Source: Bacteroidales bacterium (lineage in GTDB: Bacteria > Bacteroidota > Bacteroidia > Bacteroidales > UBA12170). Taken from it: a DNA stretch of 64,000 nucleotides. Both the position numbers and the translations under genes were made by a program. Below are positions 26,384 through 35,511 of this stretch, in pieces. The first letter of the stretch is position 1; every line of letters begins with the position of its first letter. The notes below the pieces were generated by a model that was not told the DNA's origin, did no database searches, and saw only the letters and a list, made by a program, of their open reading frames with translations. Location of the stretch: NCBI GenBank assembly GCA_016744655.1, contig JADGDY010000001.1, positions 850 through 64,849 of the forward strand, given 5' to 3'.

Positions 26384-26852
26384 AATTGTCGAGAACCAGA
26401 ATCAACTAGAAGAGGTTTTGGAAAAGTGGATCAGTGAAAACAAGAAAATTGTCTTCACCAATGGTTGTTTTGATATTATGCACCGCGGACATGTGGAGTA
26501 TTTATCAAAAGCAGCAGATTATGGTGATGTTTTAGTGATTGGTTTAAATACTGATGATTCGGTAAGTAGAATAAAAGGCCCACATCGCCCCATTCAAGAT
26601 GAAGTTGGACGAGCTCATATTATGGCTGCGCTGGAATTTGTTGACCTAGTTGTTTATTTTAATGAAGATACTCCCTACGATTTAATTAAAAAGGTACAGC
26701 CAGATGTTTTAGTAAAAGGAGCAGATTATAAAGCTGAAGACATTGTGGGTTATGATATTGTAATGGCCAAAGGAGGAAAGGTAGAAACCATAGAATTCCT
26801 ACCAGGACATTCCACTTCTGCCATTGAAGCTAAAATTAAAATAGCCGATTAA
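26355..26852 (+). CDS. rfaE2: Nucleotidyltransferase of the RfaE2 (heptose 1-phosphate adenylyltransferase) type
   Basis: The 165-residue protein is a cytidylyltransferase-like enzyme with the nucleotide-binding TNGCFDIMHRGHVEYL (containing the HxGH motif), then VIGLNTDDSVSRIKG, and a late STSAIEAKI that corresponds to the second family motif ISTTxI. It equals the stand-alone C-terminal half of HldE, which makes ADP-D-glycero-beta-D-manno-heptose for lipopolysaccharide inner core. No separate kinase half is nearby. Another nucleotidyltransferase of the same family with a different sugar phosphate is possible. The gene is the last of the panD operon and meets the convergent GNAT gene with a 4-base overlap. 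Confidence 0.85.
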   Translation: MTYLSKIRNKIVENQNQLEEVLEKWISENKKIVFTNGCFDIMHRGHVEYLSKAADYGDVLVIGLNTDDSVSRIKGPHRPIQDEVGRAHIMAALEFVDLVVYFNEDTPYDLIKKVQPDVLVKGADYKAEDIVGYDIVMAKGGKVETIEFLPGHSTSAIEAKIKIAD

Positions 26853-27379
26853 TTTGCTGTCAACCCATATATCACATCATCTACCCACTCACCTCTTAGT
26901 AAAAAGCTTTTCTTATAATGGGCTTCTTTTTTAAATCCTAATTTTTCAATCATGGCAATGGAGGCTAAATTTCGTGGATCCACTGATGCTTTTATCTTTT
27001 GTTTGCCCACTTTCTGAAATAGATAATCAATAGCTGCTTTTAAAGCCTCTGTAGCATAGCCTTTGTCTTGTTGTTGTTTTGATATGGTAGCACCAAGTTC
27101 AACTATTTCATGATCTAGAAAATGAATTCCCAAATCACCAATGAACTCCTTAGTCTCTTTTACCACAATGGCCATTTGAAACCAAGTGTTTAATTGATTG
27201 AACTCTTTAGCAATTTTACTCCTAATAAATTCATCAACCTCCTCAAGCTTCTCAGGGATCCATCCTTGATATTGATTAATATGAGAATCGGATCTGTAGT
27301 TAAAAATAGTTGAAGCATCGCTTGCTTGGATTTCTCTAATAAGAAGTCTGGAACTATGTATTTCAATCTTTGTACTCAT
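26849..27379 (-). CDS. GNAT-family N-acetyltransferase (RimJ/RimL type)
   Basis: The 176-residue protein has the GNAT fold of the RimJ/RimL type. SSRLLIREIQASDASTIFNY at the N-terminus is the typical start of this group. ATISKQQQDKGYATEAL contains the acetyl-CoA pyrophosphate loop (Q..G.A), and NLASIAMIEKLGFKKEAH is the C-terminal motif. It may acetylate a ribosomal protein N-terminus or a small amine; the substrate is unknown. It lies one base downstream of pabA on the same strand and is thus the second gene of that operon. Its end overlaps the convergent RfaE2-type gene by four bases. Confidence 0.88.
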   Translation of the reverse strand: MSTKIEIHSSRLLIREIQASDASTIFNYRSDSHINQYQGWIPEKLEEVDEFIRSKIAKEFNQLNTWFQMAIVVKETKEFIGDLGIHFLDHEIVELGATISKQQQDKGYATEALKAAIDYLFQKVGKQKIKASVDPRNLASIAMIEKLGFKKEAHYKKSFLLRGEWVDDVIYGLTAN

Positions 27380-27380
27380 T

Positions 27381-27950
27381 TTATTGGCTTAACCAATTCC
27401 AAATCATTTCCTTACCATAAGGAGTCATGATGCTTTCTGGATGAAACTGAACTCCGCTCACATCAAACTTTTGATGCCTTAAAGCCATAATGATTCCATT
27501 TTCACTCATGGCCACAATATTTAAATCGTCCGGGAAATCATCCTCACAAACTGCCCAACTGTGATATAATCCCACTTCAAACGGCTGAGGAATGTTTTTA
27601 AAGATCACATCCTCAACAAGCAAATCCACTTTTCTTTTGATACCATGAATAGGCTGCTCGAAATTAAAAAGTGAACCTCCAAATGCTTCTGCAATGGCAT
27701 GATGGCCAAGACATACCCCTAATATCGATTTGTGAGCGGCATACTCTTTTATCAATTGAGGCATCACTCCTGCACTAGAAGGAAGGCCGGGACCTGGAGA
27801 AAGCATTATTTTATCATAGGCTTGTATTTCCTCCATTTCAATTTCATCATTTTTAATGACATCAAAATCCCATTCTTGATGCTGTTCAACAATTTGCACC
27901 AAGTTAAAGGTAAAAGAATCGTAATTATCTAATATCAATAGTTTCTTCAC
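27381..27950 (-). CDS. pabA: Aminodeoxychorismate/anthranilate synthase component II (glutamine amidotransferase)
   Basis: The 189-residue protein is a complete TrpG/PabA GATase: ILDNYDSFTFNLVQ at the N-terminus, LSPGPGLPSSAGV, the nucleophile elbow LGVCLGHHAIAEAFGG, and VQFHPESIMTPYG at the end. It supplies ammonia to the chorismate-binding subunit. The partner pabB-like gene lies divergently 145 bases away and no trp genes are seen, so p-aminobenzoate synthesis for folate is the better reading than tryptophan. GNAT follows one base after the stop. Confidence 0.9.
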   Translation of the reverse strand: MKKLLILDNYDSFTFNLVQIVEQHQEWDFDVIKNDEIEMEEIQAYDKIMLSPGPGLPSSAGVMPQLIKEYAAHKSILGVCLGHHAIAEAFGGSLFNFEQPIHGIKRKVDLLVEDVIFKNIPQPFEVGLYHSWAVCEDDFPDDLNIVAMSENGIIMALRHQKFDVSGVQFHPESIMTPYGKEMIWNWLSQ

Positions 27951-28094
27951 CGAGCATTTTTTTACTTTTGCAATATTAGGAAATTAATAAATCGAGGTGG
28001 GTCTAAAAACTGATAAAATTAATTTTTAAGATGCCAGCCATCAGAAATTGTTTTATTTTTAATAGATAGTAAGTGATTTTAAGGTAAATAAGTA

Positions 28095-29084
28095 ATGATG
28101 AGGATTTATAATAAAGAAGAAGCCATTTTACAGATGAATGAGTGGGGAAGGCAAAAGAAACCTTTTCTTTTTATTCTATCCTTCAACCAGGATGAAAATA
28201 TTCTTATTGCTGAAAAAGATATAGCTAATTCTGGTATTTATTTTAAGACCCCAGAGTTTTCTTTCCTCCCTCCCATGAAATCAGAGATGCCTGATGTTAT
28301 TAGCTTTGAGAAAGAATGCATCAGTTTTTCTGAATTCAGTGAAGCTTTTAAAATTGCCAAAAAGAATTTAGATTTTGGAAATACCTATTTGATCAATCTA
28401 ACCAAACCCACAAATATTCACACTAACCTTTCGTTTCAACAAATTTTTCAGCAAGCTAAAGCACCATATAAACTCTGGATTAAAGATAAACTGGTGGTGT
28501 TTTCTCCTGAGATTTTTGTAAAAATAGAGGATGGTGAAATTTCATCATATCCCATGAAAGGAACTATAGATGCTAGTATTCCTAATGCAGAAAAGGTAAT
28601 TTTGGAGGATGAAAAAGAAACTGCAGAACACCATACCATTGTTGATTTGATAAGAAACGATTTGAGTATGGTGAGTAAAAATGTGAGGGTAGAGAAATTT
28701 AGATATCTCTCCGAAGTAAAAACCAATCATAAAAATCTATTGCAAGTGAGTAGTGAAATTAGAGGAGATATAGACGCTACTTTCTTTAATAATCTAGGAG
28801 ATCGGTTCTTTACACTATTGCCTGCAGGTAGCATTAGTGGAGCACCCAAAGCAAAAACCTTAGAGGTAATTTCTGAAGCCGAAAAATATGATAGAGGATA
28901 CTATACTGGAGTATTTGGGTATTTCGATGGAGAAAGCCTCGATAGTGCTGTAATGATACGCTATATAGAGCAGCAGGGAGAACAAGTAGTTTTTAAAAGC
29001 GGTGGTGGAATTACTACCTTTAGTAGCTGTGAAAAGGAATATGAAGAAATGAAAGATAAGGTTTATCTGCCTTTTGTTAAATGA
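28095..29084 (+). CDS. pabB: Aminodeoxychorismate synthase component I (chorismate-binding)
   Basis: The 329-residue protein is the short form of the chorismate-binding enzymes. Conserved blocks are SYPMKGTIDAS near residue 152, EDEKETAEHHTIVDLIRNDL near residue 170, and AGSISGAPKAKTLEVI near residue 248, with the last block supplying Mg and chorismate contacts. MKGTI and SGAPK are characteristic of PabB, where TrpE has a different context. It lacks the N-terminal extension of full-length PabB and is normal for Bacteroidota. It is divergent from pabA. A TACTTTTG -7-like box lies at 27963-27970, about 125 bases upstream. The start may be M1 or M2 of MMRI. Confidence 0.9.
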   Translation: MMRIYNKEEAILQMNEWGRQKKPFLFILSFNQDENILIAEKDIANSGIYFKTPEFSFLPPMKSEMPDVISFEKECISFSEFSEAFKIAKKNLDFGNTYLINLTKPTNIHTNLSFQQIFQQAKAPYKLWIKDKLVVFSPEIFVKIEDGEISSYPMKGTIDASIPNAEKVILEDEKETAEHHTIVDLIRNDLSMVSKNVRVEKFRYLSEVKTNHKNLLQVSSEIRGDIDATFFNNLGDRFFTLLPAGSISGAPKAKTLEVISEAEKYDRGYYTGVFGYFDGESLDSAVMIRYIEQQGEQVVFKSGGGITTFSSCEKEYEEMKDKVYLPFVK

Positions 29085-29488
29085 TGTTCAACTTTTTTAT
29101 TGTGCTGTTGATAATAACAAATAATAACCCAGTTTCTAAGATCCTGATTTAGGTTGAATCTTGATTATCAATTATTGTTGAGTTTTTCAAACTCTTAGTA
29201 ATCATTGTTTAAATGGCAGTTTTATAATCTTTAGGAGCATCATTCTAATATTTTCTTTTTCGTGGTAGAAATATGAAATTTCAGGACATATATGATTTCA
29301 ACATATACATTTGCAATATCATATCTTTAGGTATTTGAAAATCATAATGAGCAACATTTTTTTCTTATTGTTACAAACTTCAACACTCTTAATTAGTGCT
29401 TCTGTGGTAAAACAAAAGGAAAACAAGTCACGTCTCGAAAGAATTAACTTTCCTATCTTTACAAACTCAAGAAACAAAAACATCCCAA
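29085..29488. other. Intergenic region upstream of the GT4 gene
   Basis: These 404 AT-rich bases contain a small GAGTTT-TTC-AAACTC hairpin (29180-29194) that may weakly end the pabB transcript and a TATCTTTA word about 30 bases before the GT4 start that may be its -7 region. A 76-codon plus-strand frame at 29311-29541 overlaps the GT4 start in another frame, has no family features and is not called. Confidence 0.4.
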
Positions 29489-30778
29489 ATGAAGATTGTA
29501 AATATAGTTCCCGGCTTTGGTGGTACCTTTTATTGTGGTAATTGTTTGCGCGATAGCGGATATACCAAGTCTTTAATTAAACTCGGTCACGACGCCATGA
29601 TGTTGCCCATTTACCTTCCTTTAACCATGGAGCACGGTGTAGAGGAAAATACCACTCCCATCTTTTTTGGAGCGGTAAATATTTACCTCAAACAGAACTT
29701 TAAGATTTTCAAAAATATGCCCACATGGATGGAAAAGATGTTTAATTCTTCCTCCATGTTGCGTTATGCTGCTAAAAAAGCAGGTTCTACCCGTACAGAA
29801 GGTTTAGAGCCCATGACTATTTCTATGCTTCAGGGAAAAGAAGGGAATCAAGAGCAAGATTTACAAGAGTTGATAGATTTTTTGAAAGTCCATGAAAAGC
29901 CAGATGTAGTACACCTTTCCAATGCATTATTATTGGGGTTGGCCAAGCAAATTAAAGAACAGTTGAATGTTCCGGTGGTTTGCTCTTTACAAGATGAAGA
30001 TGTTTGGGTGGATGCCATGAACGACCATTACAAAAAGATAGTTTGGGACCTCATGAGCGAAAAAGGTGAAGATGTGGATGCTTTTATTTCCGTAAGTGAT
30101 TATTACGCAAAGGAGATGAAGCAGAAAATGAGAATTCCCGATTCAAAGATGCATATTGTTCCCATTGGTGTGGATGCTGATTTATATAAGTATGCCAAGC
30201 CATTGAGAGAGCCTCAAACCATTGGATATATTTCTAGAATGTACGAGGAGCATGGCTTTGGTTTATTAATAGATGCTTTTATCGAACTAAAAAAAGATGC
30301 ACAATTTAAGCATGTTTTATTGAAATTATCTGGAGGCTATACCGCAGATGATAAGAAATTTGTGAATCAACAAATGAAGAAATTAAAGAAAGCAGGTCTG
30401 TTAGAGGATGTGATGATTATTGAAGATTATCAGCCTGAAAACCGTTTTAAATTCTTTAATCAATTGACGATTCTTACCGTTCCGGTTTTAAAAGGTGAGG
30501 CCTTTGGAACTTATCAGTTGGAATCCATGGCAGCAGGAATTCCTTTGGTTCAGCCTGCTTTAGGAGCATTTCCTGAAATTATTGAAAAAACCGGAGGAGG
30601 TGTTGTTTATTCGCCAAATACTGTAGAAGCGATGGTGAGCAAGTGGAAAGAAGTGTTATCAGACCCTGAGAAGATAGAGAAAATGAGTGAGGTGGGAAGT
30701 AAAGCGGTTCGAGAAAAATATGCTGTTGACCCAGTGAGTGAGAAGGTATTAAGTATATATGAAAGTCTAATGAAATGA
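29489..30778 (+). CDS. Family 4 glycosyltransferase
   Basis: The 429-residue protein is a GT-B-fold transferase. The N-terminal half opens with IVNIVPGFGGTFYCGNCLRD. The C-terminal Rossmann half includes IGYISRMYEEHGFGLLIDAF and the EX7E-type motif YQLESMAAGIPLVQPALGAF ... PEIIEKTGGG, where the glutamates bind the nucleotide sugar. No signal or membrane helix is present. The cysteine pair FYCGNC near the start is a recurrent feature of a Bacteroidota GT4 subgroup. The product is unknown. The stop overlaps the start of the ABC ATPase (ATGA), so it shares an operon with that transporter. Confidence 0.9.
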   Translation: MKIVNIVPGFGGTFYCGNCLRDSGYTKSLIKLGHDAMMLPIYLPLTMEHGVEENTTPIFFGAVNIYLKQNFKIFKNMPTWMEKMFNSSSMLRYAAKKAGSTRTEGLEPMTISMLQGKEGNQEQDLQELIDFLKVHEKPDVVHLSNALLLGLAKQIKEQLNVPVVCSLQDEDVWVDAMNDHYKKIVWDLMSEKGEDVDAFISVSDYYAKEMKQKMRIPDSKMHIVPIGVDADLYKYAKPLREPQTIGYISRMYEEHGFGLLIDAFIELKKDAQFKHVLLKLSGGYTADDKKFVNQQMKKLKKAGLLEDVMIIEDYQPENRFKFFNQLTILTVPVLKGEAFGTYQLESMAAGIPLVQPALGAFPEIIEKTGGGVVYSPNTVEAMVSKWKEVLSDPEKIEKMSEVGSKAVREKYAVDPVSEKVLSIYESLMK

Positions 30779-31476
30779 AGATAGAATTATCGAACATACA
30801 TAAATCCTATTTTAATAAAGACGCTCAATTAGAACAAGAGGTTTTAAAAGGGATTTCTTTAAAAATAGAGCAAGGGGAAGCATTGGCAATCATTGGCCCA
30901 TCTGGCTCTGGAAAAAGTACTTTGTTGAACTTATTGGGAACCTTAGATAAACCTACTTCTGGGAGTATTTCATTTGATGGAAAAGAACTAGTAGACATAA
31001 ATGATAAAGATTTAGCCTTATTTCGAAATCAAAAGATTGGCTTTGTGTTTCAGTCACATCACCTTTTACCACAGCTCAATGTTTTGGAGAATATACTTTT
31101 ACCAAGCATAGCTTATGGCGATAAGAAAAGCAGAAAAGAAGCAGAAAAAAGAGCCATTGAATGGTTAGAGGAGCTTGGTTTATCAAATAAAGTCCATCAG
31201 TTTCCATCTAATCTCTCCGGAGGAGAATGCCAAAGAGTAGCAGTGATACGAGCCCTAATCAACCAGCCAGTTTTAATACTCGCCGACGAGCCAACAGGTT
31301 CTTTGGATTCGGAATCAGCAGATATAGTTGGTGATTTGCTTTTGAAGTTGAGTAAAGAACAAGGAGCTGCTTTAGTATTAGTAACACATTCTAGAGAAAT
31401 TGCGCAAAAGCTTGGTGAGGTTTATGAATTGAAGGGTGGGGTGTTAAACGGATTGGGGAAGACGGATGACGGATGA
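30775..31476 (+). CDS. ABC transporter ATP-binding protein (LolD/MacB type)
   Basis: The 233-residue ATPase has Walker A GPSGSGKSTL near residue 40, the Q-loop FQSHHLLPQL, the signature LSGGECQRVAVIRAL near residue 143, and Walker B LADEPTGSLDS. It belongs to the LolD/FtsE/MacB branch that drives lipoprotein release or efflux through FtsX-type permeases. The matching permease begins at 32046, separated by a four-helix-bundle gene that looks inserted. The last eight codons (GLGKTDDG) read into the flanking GGATGACCGATG repeat, so the original C-terminus was probably different. Confidence 0.93.
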   Translation: MKIELSNIHKSYFNKDAQLEQEVLKGISLKIEQGEALAIIGPSGSGKSTLLNLLGTLDKPTSGSISFDGKELVDINDKDLALFRNQKIGFVFQSHHLLPQLNVLENILLPSIAYGDKKSRKEAEKRAIEWLEELGLSNKVHQFPSNLSGGECQRVAVIRALINQPVLILADEPTGSLDSESADIVGDLLLKLSKEQGAALVLVTHSREIAQKLGEVYELKGGVLNGLGKTDDG

Positions 31477-31482
31477 CCGATG
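31471..31482 (+). repeat. Left arm of a 12-bp inverted repeat flanking the four-helix-bundle gene
   Basis: GGATGACCGATG here has its exact reverse complement CATCGGTCATCC at 31983-31994. Around the left arm the unit is partly reiterated (GACGGATGACGGATGACCGATGACCGATG). The arm contains the stop codon of the ABC ATPase. Confidence 0.7.
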
Positions 31483-31560
31483 ACCGATGTTGGATGTGGG
31501 GCTTCGTATATAAGATTGACTATTTTTATTTTGATTATTAACCCTTTAATATATTGCATC

Positions 31561-31914
31561 ATGAGATTTAAGTTTGAGAGTTTTATTATTTGGCAAAAGG
31601 CAATGGATTTTGGTGAGAATATAGATGCTATGATTAAGAAATTTCCTGATAGAGAAAAATTCAATTTGTCATCACAGGTTTTAAGAGCTGGCGATTCCAT
31701 AGCTTTAAATATCTCCGAAGGCTCTATTGGGCAATCGAATCCAGAATTCAGAAAGTTTTTAGGATACTCTATTCGTTCCTTAGCAGAAGTTGTGACTTGT
31801 CTTCATAAAGCAAAACGGCGAAATTATATTGATAAAAATGAATTCCAAAGGTTTTATGATGATTCATATGAATTAATGAATATGCTAATAGCATTTAAAA
31901 GAGGAGTTAAATAA
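31561..31914 (+). CDS. Four-helix-bundle protein (23S rRNA intervening-sequence protein family)
   Basis: The 117-residue protein fits the avd/IVP four-helix-bundle family: FESFIIWQKAMDFGENI at the N-terminus, LSSQVLRAGDSIALNISEGS in the middle, and EFRKFLGYSIRSLAEV with a final long helix. Such proteins occur in 23S rRNA intervening sequences and as mobile, often isolated genes in Bacteroidota; their function is unclear. I start it at 31561 because the bundle fold starts there and the frame from 31480 would begin inside a flanking repeat. It sits between an ABC ATPase and its permease and is bounded by a perfect inverted repeat, which suggests insertion. Confidence 0.88.
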   Translation: MRFKFESFIIWQKAMDFGENIDAMIKKFPDREKFNLSSQVLRAGDSIALNISEGSIGQSNPEFRKFLGYSIRSLAEVVTCLHKAKRRNYIDKNEFQRFYDDSYELMNMLIAFKRGVK

Positions 31915-31982
31915 AAAAATATGTCTTTTTACAATTTGAAGATTGGAATTGAGATAAGTTTCAGAAAGAGCATGGCATCTAG

Positions 31983-31994
31983 CATCGGTCATCC
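31983..31994 (-). repeat. Right arm of the 12-bp inverted repeat flanking the four-helix-bundle gene
   Basis: CATCGGTCATCC is the exact reverse complement of the left arm at 31471-31482 and lies 51 bases before the permease start. Confidence 0.7.
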
Positions 31995-32045
31995 TGCATC
32001 TAACCCTAACAACGTTCTTATTTTTTTAAGAGAAACTAATACTTT

Positions 32046-35000
32046 ATGAACAAATCTACATACATAAACAAAAGTCTCCGCTTCTTCCAGAAACAACATC
32101 TGGCGGTTCTCTTGGCTACGCTAATAAGTGCAGCAGTGCTCACCGGTGCATTAATTGTTGGAGATAGTGTAAAGCTGAGTTTGCAGAAAAATGTGGACCA
32201 ACGATTAGGGAAAACCACTTTTGCGCTTTCTACACAAGATAGATTTGTTCGTTCTGAATTAGCTAGTGAGATAGCCACTGAAATAAGTTCTAATCTAGCC
32301 TCTGTATTATTGGTTCAGGGAATTGCGATTAACCCCGATGCGGAAAGACGTATCAACAGAACACAGATTTTAGGCGTAGATAATGATTTCTGGAACTTTG
32401 CCAAAGGAGAAGGATTTGAGATAAAAAAGAACGAAGTGATACTCTCAGAGGAGGTGGCTCGTGAACTCCATTTACAAACTGGTGAAACCATACTTCTTCG
32501 TATTCAAAATGCTGATATTATTCCTCTAAATGCTCCATTTACCAGTGATGAAGACCCATCTATTGCTTTAAGATTAAAAGTAGCTGGAATAGCATCCTCA
32601 GAACAATTGAGTGGGTTTAGTTTGAAAAATCAACAGGCCAATACCTATAATATATTTATTGATAGAACTATTTTGGCTGAAGAAATGGAACTTAGTGGCT
32701 TATCTAACTTAATCATTGCGGAAGAAAGCGATGGATTAGGAATTCATCAATTAGAGGAGGCCTTTCAGAAGCATTGGACTTTAAAAGATGCAGCACTTCA
32801 GCTTCGATATTTAGAGCAAGAAGAGCAATTTGAGTTATTATCAGATAGGGTATTTATCGACCATTCCATTGCAGATAAAGTAAATGGCTTAGAATTGCAG
32901 AAGCAAGACATTCTTACTTATTTCGTGAACAGCTTAAGTATTGGTTCCAAATCATGCCCTTACTCTTTTGTTACTGCGGCTTCTGAAGAGTTTGTTGGAG
33001 AAATTTTAGCCTCGAATGAAATCATTATCAACCAATGGCTGGCTGATGATTTAGAGGCGAATATTGGAGATAGTTTAATGCTGAAGTATTTCATTATTGG
33101 ACCTCTGAGAACCCTGGATGAAAAGCAAAGTTATTTTGTTATTAAGGATATTTTGCCTTTACAGACTCCTCCATTTAAAAGAGATTTAATGCCTGATTTC
33201 CCTGGGCTGTCCACTGCTGGGAATTGTAGTGAATGGGATGCGGGAATCCCTATCGACTTAAAGAAAATCCAAGATAAAGACGAGGACTATTGGGATGATT
33301 TTCAAGGAACACCAAAAGCAATTATCTCTTTAGCTACTGGATTAAATCTTTGGGATAATCTTTATGGGAATTATACGGCCATTCGATTCTCAAGCCAAGA
33401 AACTAATAAAGAAAAACTAGAGGAGTCTATCATGGGAGCTTTGAGTCCTTTAGATTTAGGTTTTCGTTTTCAAAATGTAAGAGCAGAAGGTCAAAGAGCA
33501 GCCAGTAATGGAGTCGATTTTGGAGAGCTTTTTTTAAGCCTTAGTTTTTTTGTGATAGCGGCAGCCATCCTCCTGATGGTGCTCATGTATAGACTAAATA
33601 TGGAAAGCCGAAGCCAAGAAGTTGGACTCTTATTCTCCTTGGGCTATTCCCGAAAACAAATTCTGAAATTAAGAATTAGGGAATCTTTATTTACAGTCAT
33701 TCTTGGTTCTATTGCAGGTGGATTTATCGGAATCCTCTATAATAAATGGATGATTTCTGGTTTAAATGGAGTGTGGAATAAAGCGGTACATGCCGATATG
33801 CTCGAAGTTTTTATTCTGCCTAAAACCCTATTGATTGGAATAGTGGTTTCCATCATCATTTCATTGCTTTCTATATACTTCGTCATCAGAAAGATGTTGA
33901 AGAAACAAGCGATTTCTATTATTCAAGGACAGGATGAAATCGTTACTGTAAAATCTGGAAAATTAGATTTGTGGATGGCTTTAATTGGAATCATATCAAC
34001 AGCCGGAATATTGGCTTATACCATTTCACAATCCATTGCTCAGAACGCATCTTTAATGCTGATGGCCGGATTTATGTTATTAATGGGATTAACGGCTCTC
34101 ATATCATATGTCTTACCGAAACTGGGAGGGAATGCTGGAGGATTCAATAGATGGAAATTGGCTTTTATTAATGCCAGAAGAAATAAGAACAGAAGTATCG
34201 CCGTTATTGCACTTTTGGCCATTGGAACTTTTACCATTATGGTTACTGGAGCCAATAGAAAGACCTTTGATGGCAGCGAAAACCAAAGAAGTTCCGGCAC
34301 AGGAGGATTCCAGTTTTGGGCAGAAACTACAGTTCCCATTTTGCAGAATCTAAATACAGTAAATGGTAGAGAAGCCTTAGGATTAACAGAAGAAGAGCTG
34401 TTTGAGCAGACAAGTTTTGTGCAGTTTCATAGCCGAAATGGTGATGATGCTAGTTGTTTAAATTTAAATCAGGTACAGCAGCCACAAATTCTGGGTGTTA
34501 ATGAGGTATTGTTTGATAGTTTGAGCGCTTTTTCCTTTGCAGCACAATTGAAAGAAAATAATCATCCTTGGCTTGATTTAGAAGAGCTAAGTAACAAGAG
34601 AATCATTCCGGCCATAGCTGACCAAACGGTGATACAATGGGGATTGATGAAGAAGATTGGCGATACCCTCCATTATTTTAATGCAGCTGGACAAGCCATT
34701 AAGCTAGTTTTGGTGGGCGGATTAAACGCCAGTGTTTTTCAGGGGAATATTCTTATTTCTGAGGATGCCTTTATGGATAATTTTCCTTCAGCAGCTGGTT
34801 CTCGCTATATGATGATAAATGCGAAAGAAGCACAAGCGGAGGAGTTAAAACAAGTATTGAATAATGATTTGTCAGACTACGGAATGGTACTCACTGAAGC
34901 ACCAACTCGTTTGGCAAACTTTTACTCGGTGACCAATACCTACTTGAGCATTTTTATGATTTTAGGTGGCTTAGGAGTTATTTTAGGCACCATAGGACTG

Positions 35001-35297
35001 GGAATAGTATTGCTACGTAATATGCTCGAACGACGCAAAGAACTCGACCTACTAAAAGCCATTGGCTATGATAAGAAACAAATTCTAAATTTAGTACTCA
35101 TTGAAAATCTAGGCCTCCTCATTTTGGGCATTTTCATAGGATTGGTTTCTGCTCTAATTGGCATTTTACCAAGCTTAATTTCCCCTGCTTTTCATATCCC
35201 CAGCGACTTTTTATTTGTATTGATATTTGGGGTGTTTATTAGTGGCTTGTTTTGGATATTTGTTGGTGCTTGGCAAGTTGTTTTTGGTAGAGGATAA
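32046..35297 (+). CDS. FtsX/MacB-like ABC transporter permease
   Basis: The 1083-residue protein is a large permease. An N-terminal helix (HLAVLLATLISAAVLTGALIV) is followed by a long periplasmic MacB-type domain, a first FtsX helix cluster near residues 490-625, a second pair of helices and periplasmic domain in the middle, and a C-terminal FtsX domain ending with ILGGLGVILGTIGLGIVLLR, then ERRKELDLLKAIGYDKKQI and two more helices. ERRKELDLLKAIG and the earlier ESRSQEVGLLFSLGYSRKQI are the coupling segments that contact the ATPase. This double-FtsX layout matches predicted efflux or lipoprotein-release permeases. Its ATPase is at 30775. Confidence 0.9.
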   Translation: MNKSTYINKSLRFFQKQHLAVLLATLISAAVLTGALIVGDSVKLSLQKNVDQRLGKTTFALSTQDRFVRSELASEIATEISSNLASVLLVQGIAINPDAERRINRTQILGVDNDFWNFAKGEGFEIKKNEVILSEEVARELHLQTGETILLRIQNADIIPLNAPFTSDEDPSIALRLKVAGIASSEQLSGFSLKNQQANTYNIFIDRTILAEEMELSGLSNLIIAEESDGLGIHQLEEAFQKHWTLKDAALQLRYLEQEEQFELLSDRVFIDHSIADKVNGLELQKQDILTYFVNSLSIGSKSCPYSFVTAASEEFVGEILASNEIIINQWLADDLEANIGDSLMLKYFIIGPLRTLDEKQSYFVIKDILPLQTPPFKRDLMPDFPGLSTAGNCSEWDAGIPIDLKKIQDKDEDYWDDFQGTPKAIISLATGLNLWDNLYGNYTAIRFSSQETNKEKLEESIMGALSPLDLGFRFQNVRAEGQRAASNGVDFGELFLSLSFFVIAAAILLMVLMYRLNMESRSQEVGLLFSLGYSRKQILKLRIRESLFTVILGSIAGGFIGILYNKWMISGLNGVWNKAVHADMLEVFILPKTLLIGIVVSIIISLLSIYFVIRKMLKKQAISIIQGQDEIVTVKSGKLDLWMALIGIISTAGILAYTISQSIAQNASLMLMAGFMLLMGLTALISYVLPKLGGNAGGFNRWKLAFINARRNKNRSIAVIALLAIGTFTIMVTGANRKTFDGSENQRSSGTGGFQFWAETTVPILQNLNTVNGREALGLTEEELFEQTSFVQFHSRNGDDASCLNLNQVQQPQILGVNEVLFDSLSAFSFAAQLKENNHPWLDLEELSNKRIIPAIADQTVIQWGLMKKIGDTLHYFNAAGQAIKLVLVGGLNASVFQGNILISEDAFMDNFPSAAGSRYMMINAKEAQAEELKQVLNNDLSDYGMVLTEAPTRLANFYSVTNTYLSIFMILGGLGVILGTIGLGIVLLRNMLERRKELDLLKAIGYDKKQILNLVLIENLGLLILGIFIGLVSALIGILPSLISPAFHIPSDFLFVLIFGVFISGLFWIFVGAWQVVFGRG

Positions 35298-35511
35298 GGT
35301 ATAGTTGAAAATCGCGGAGTATTGACCTCCTTGAATTTCAGGTTTGAGATTTATTTGATATTCTAACACATCGACTAAGTGCTATTTATTATCTGAGGTT
35401 TGGGTTTCATATGGCTAGCATCAGTAATCACTTGATGGTTTCTTTCATCATTTTGACTTTAAGGTATTTCCCATTATTACATGTTTTGAAATATTGTAAG
35501 TTCTTGATTGG

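Noticed and set aside
29311-29541. A 76-codon plus-strand frame ahead of the GT4 gene
   Set aside because: It overlaps the GT4 start in another frame, has no recognisable motif and ends in low-complexity sequence.
31480-31560. Earlier start for the four-helix-bundle gene
   Set aside because: The extra residues are read from the flanking repeat and do not belong to the conserved bundle.
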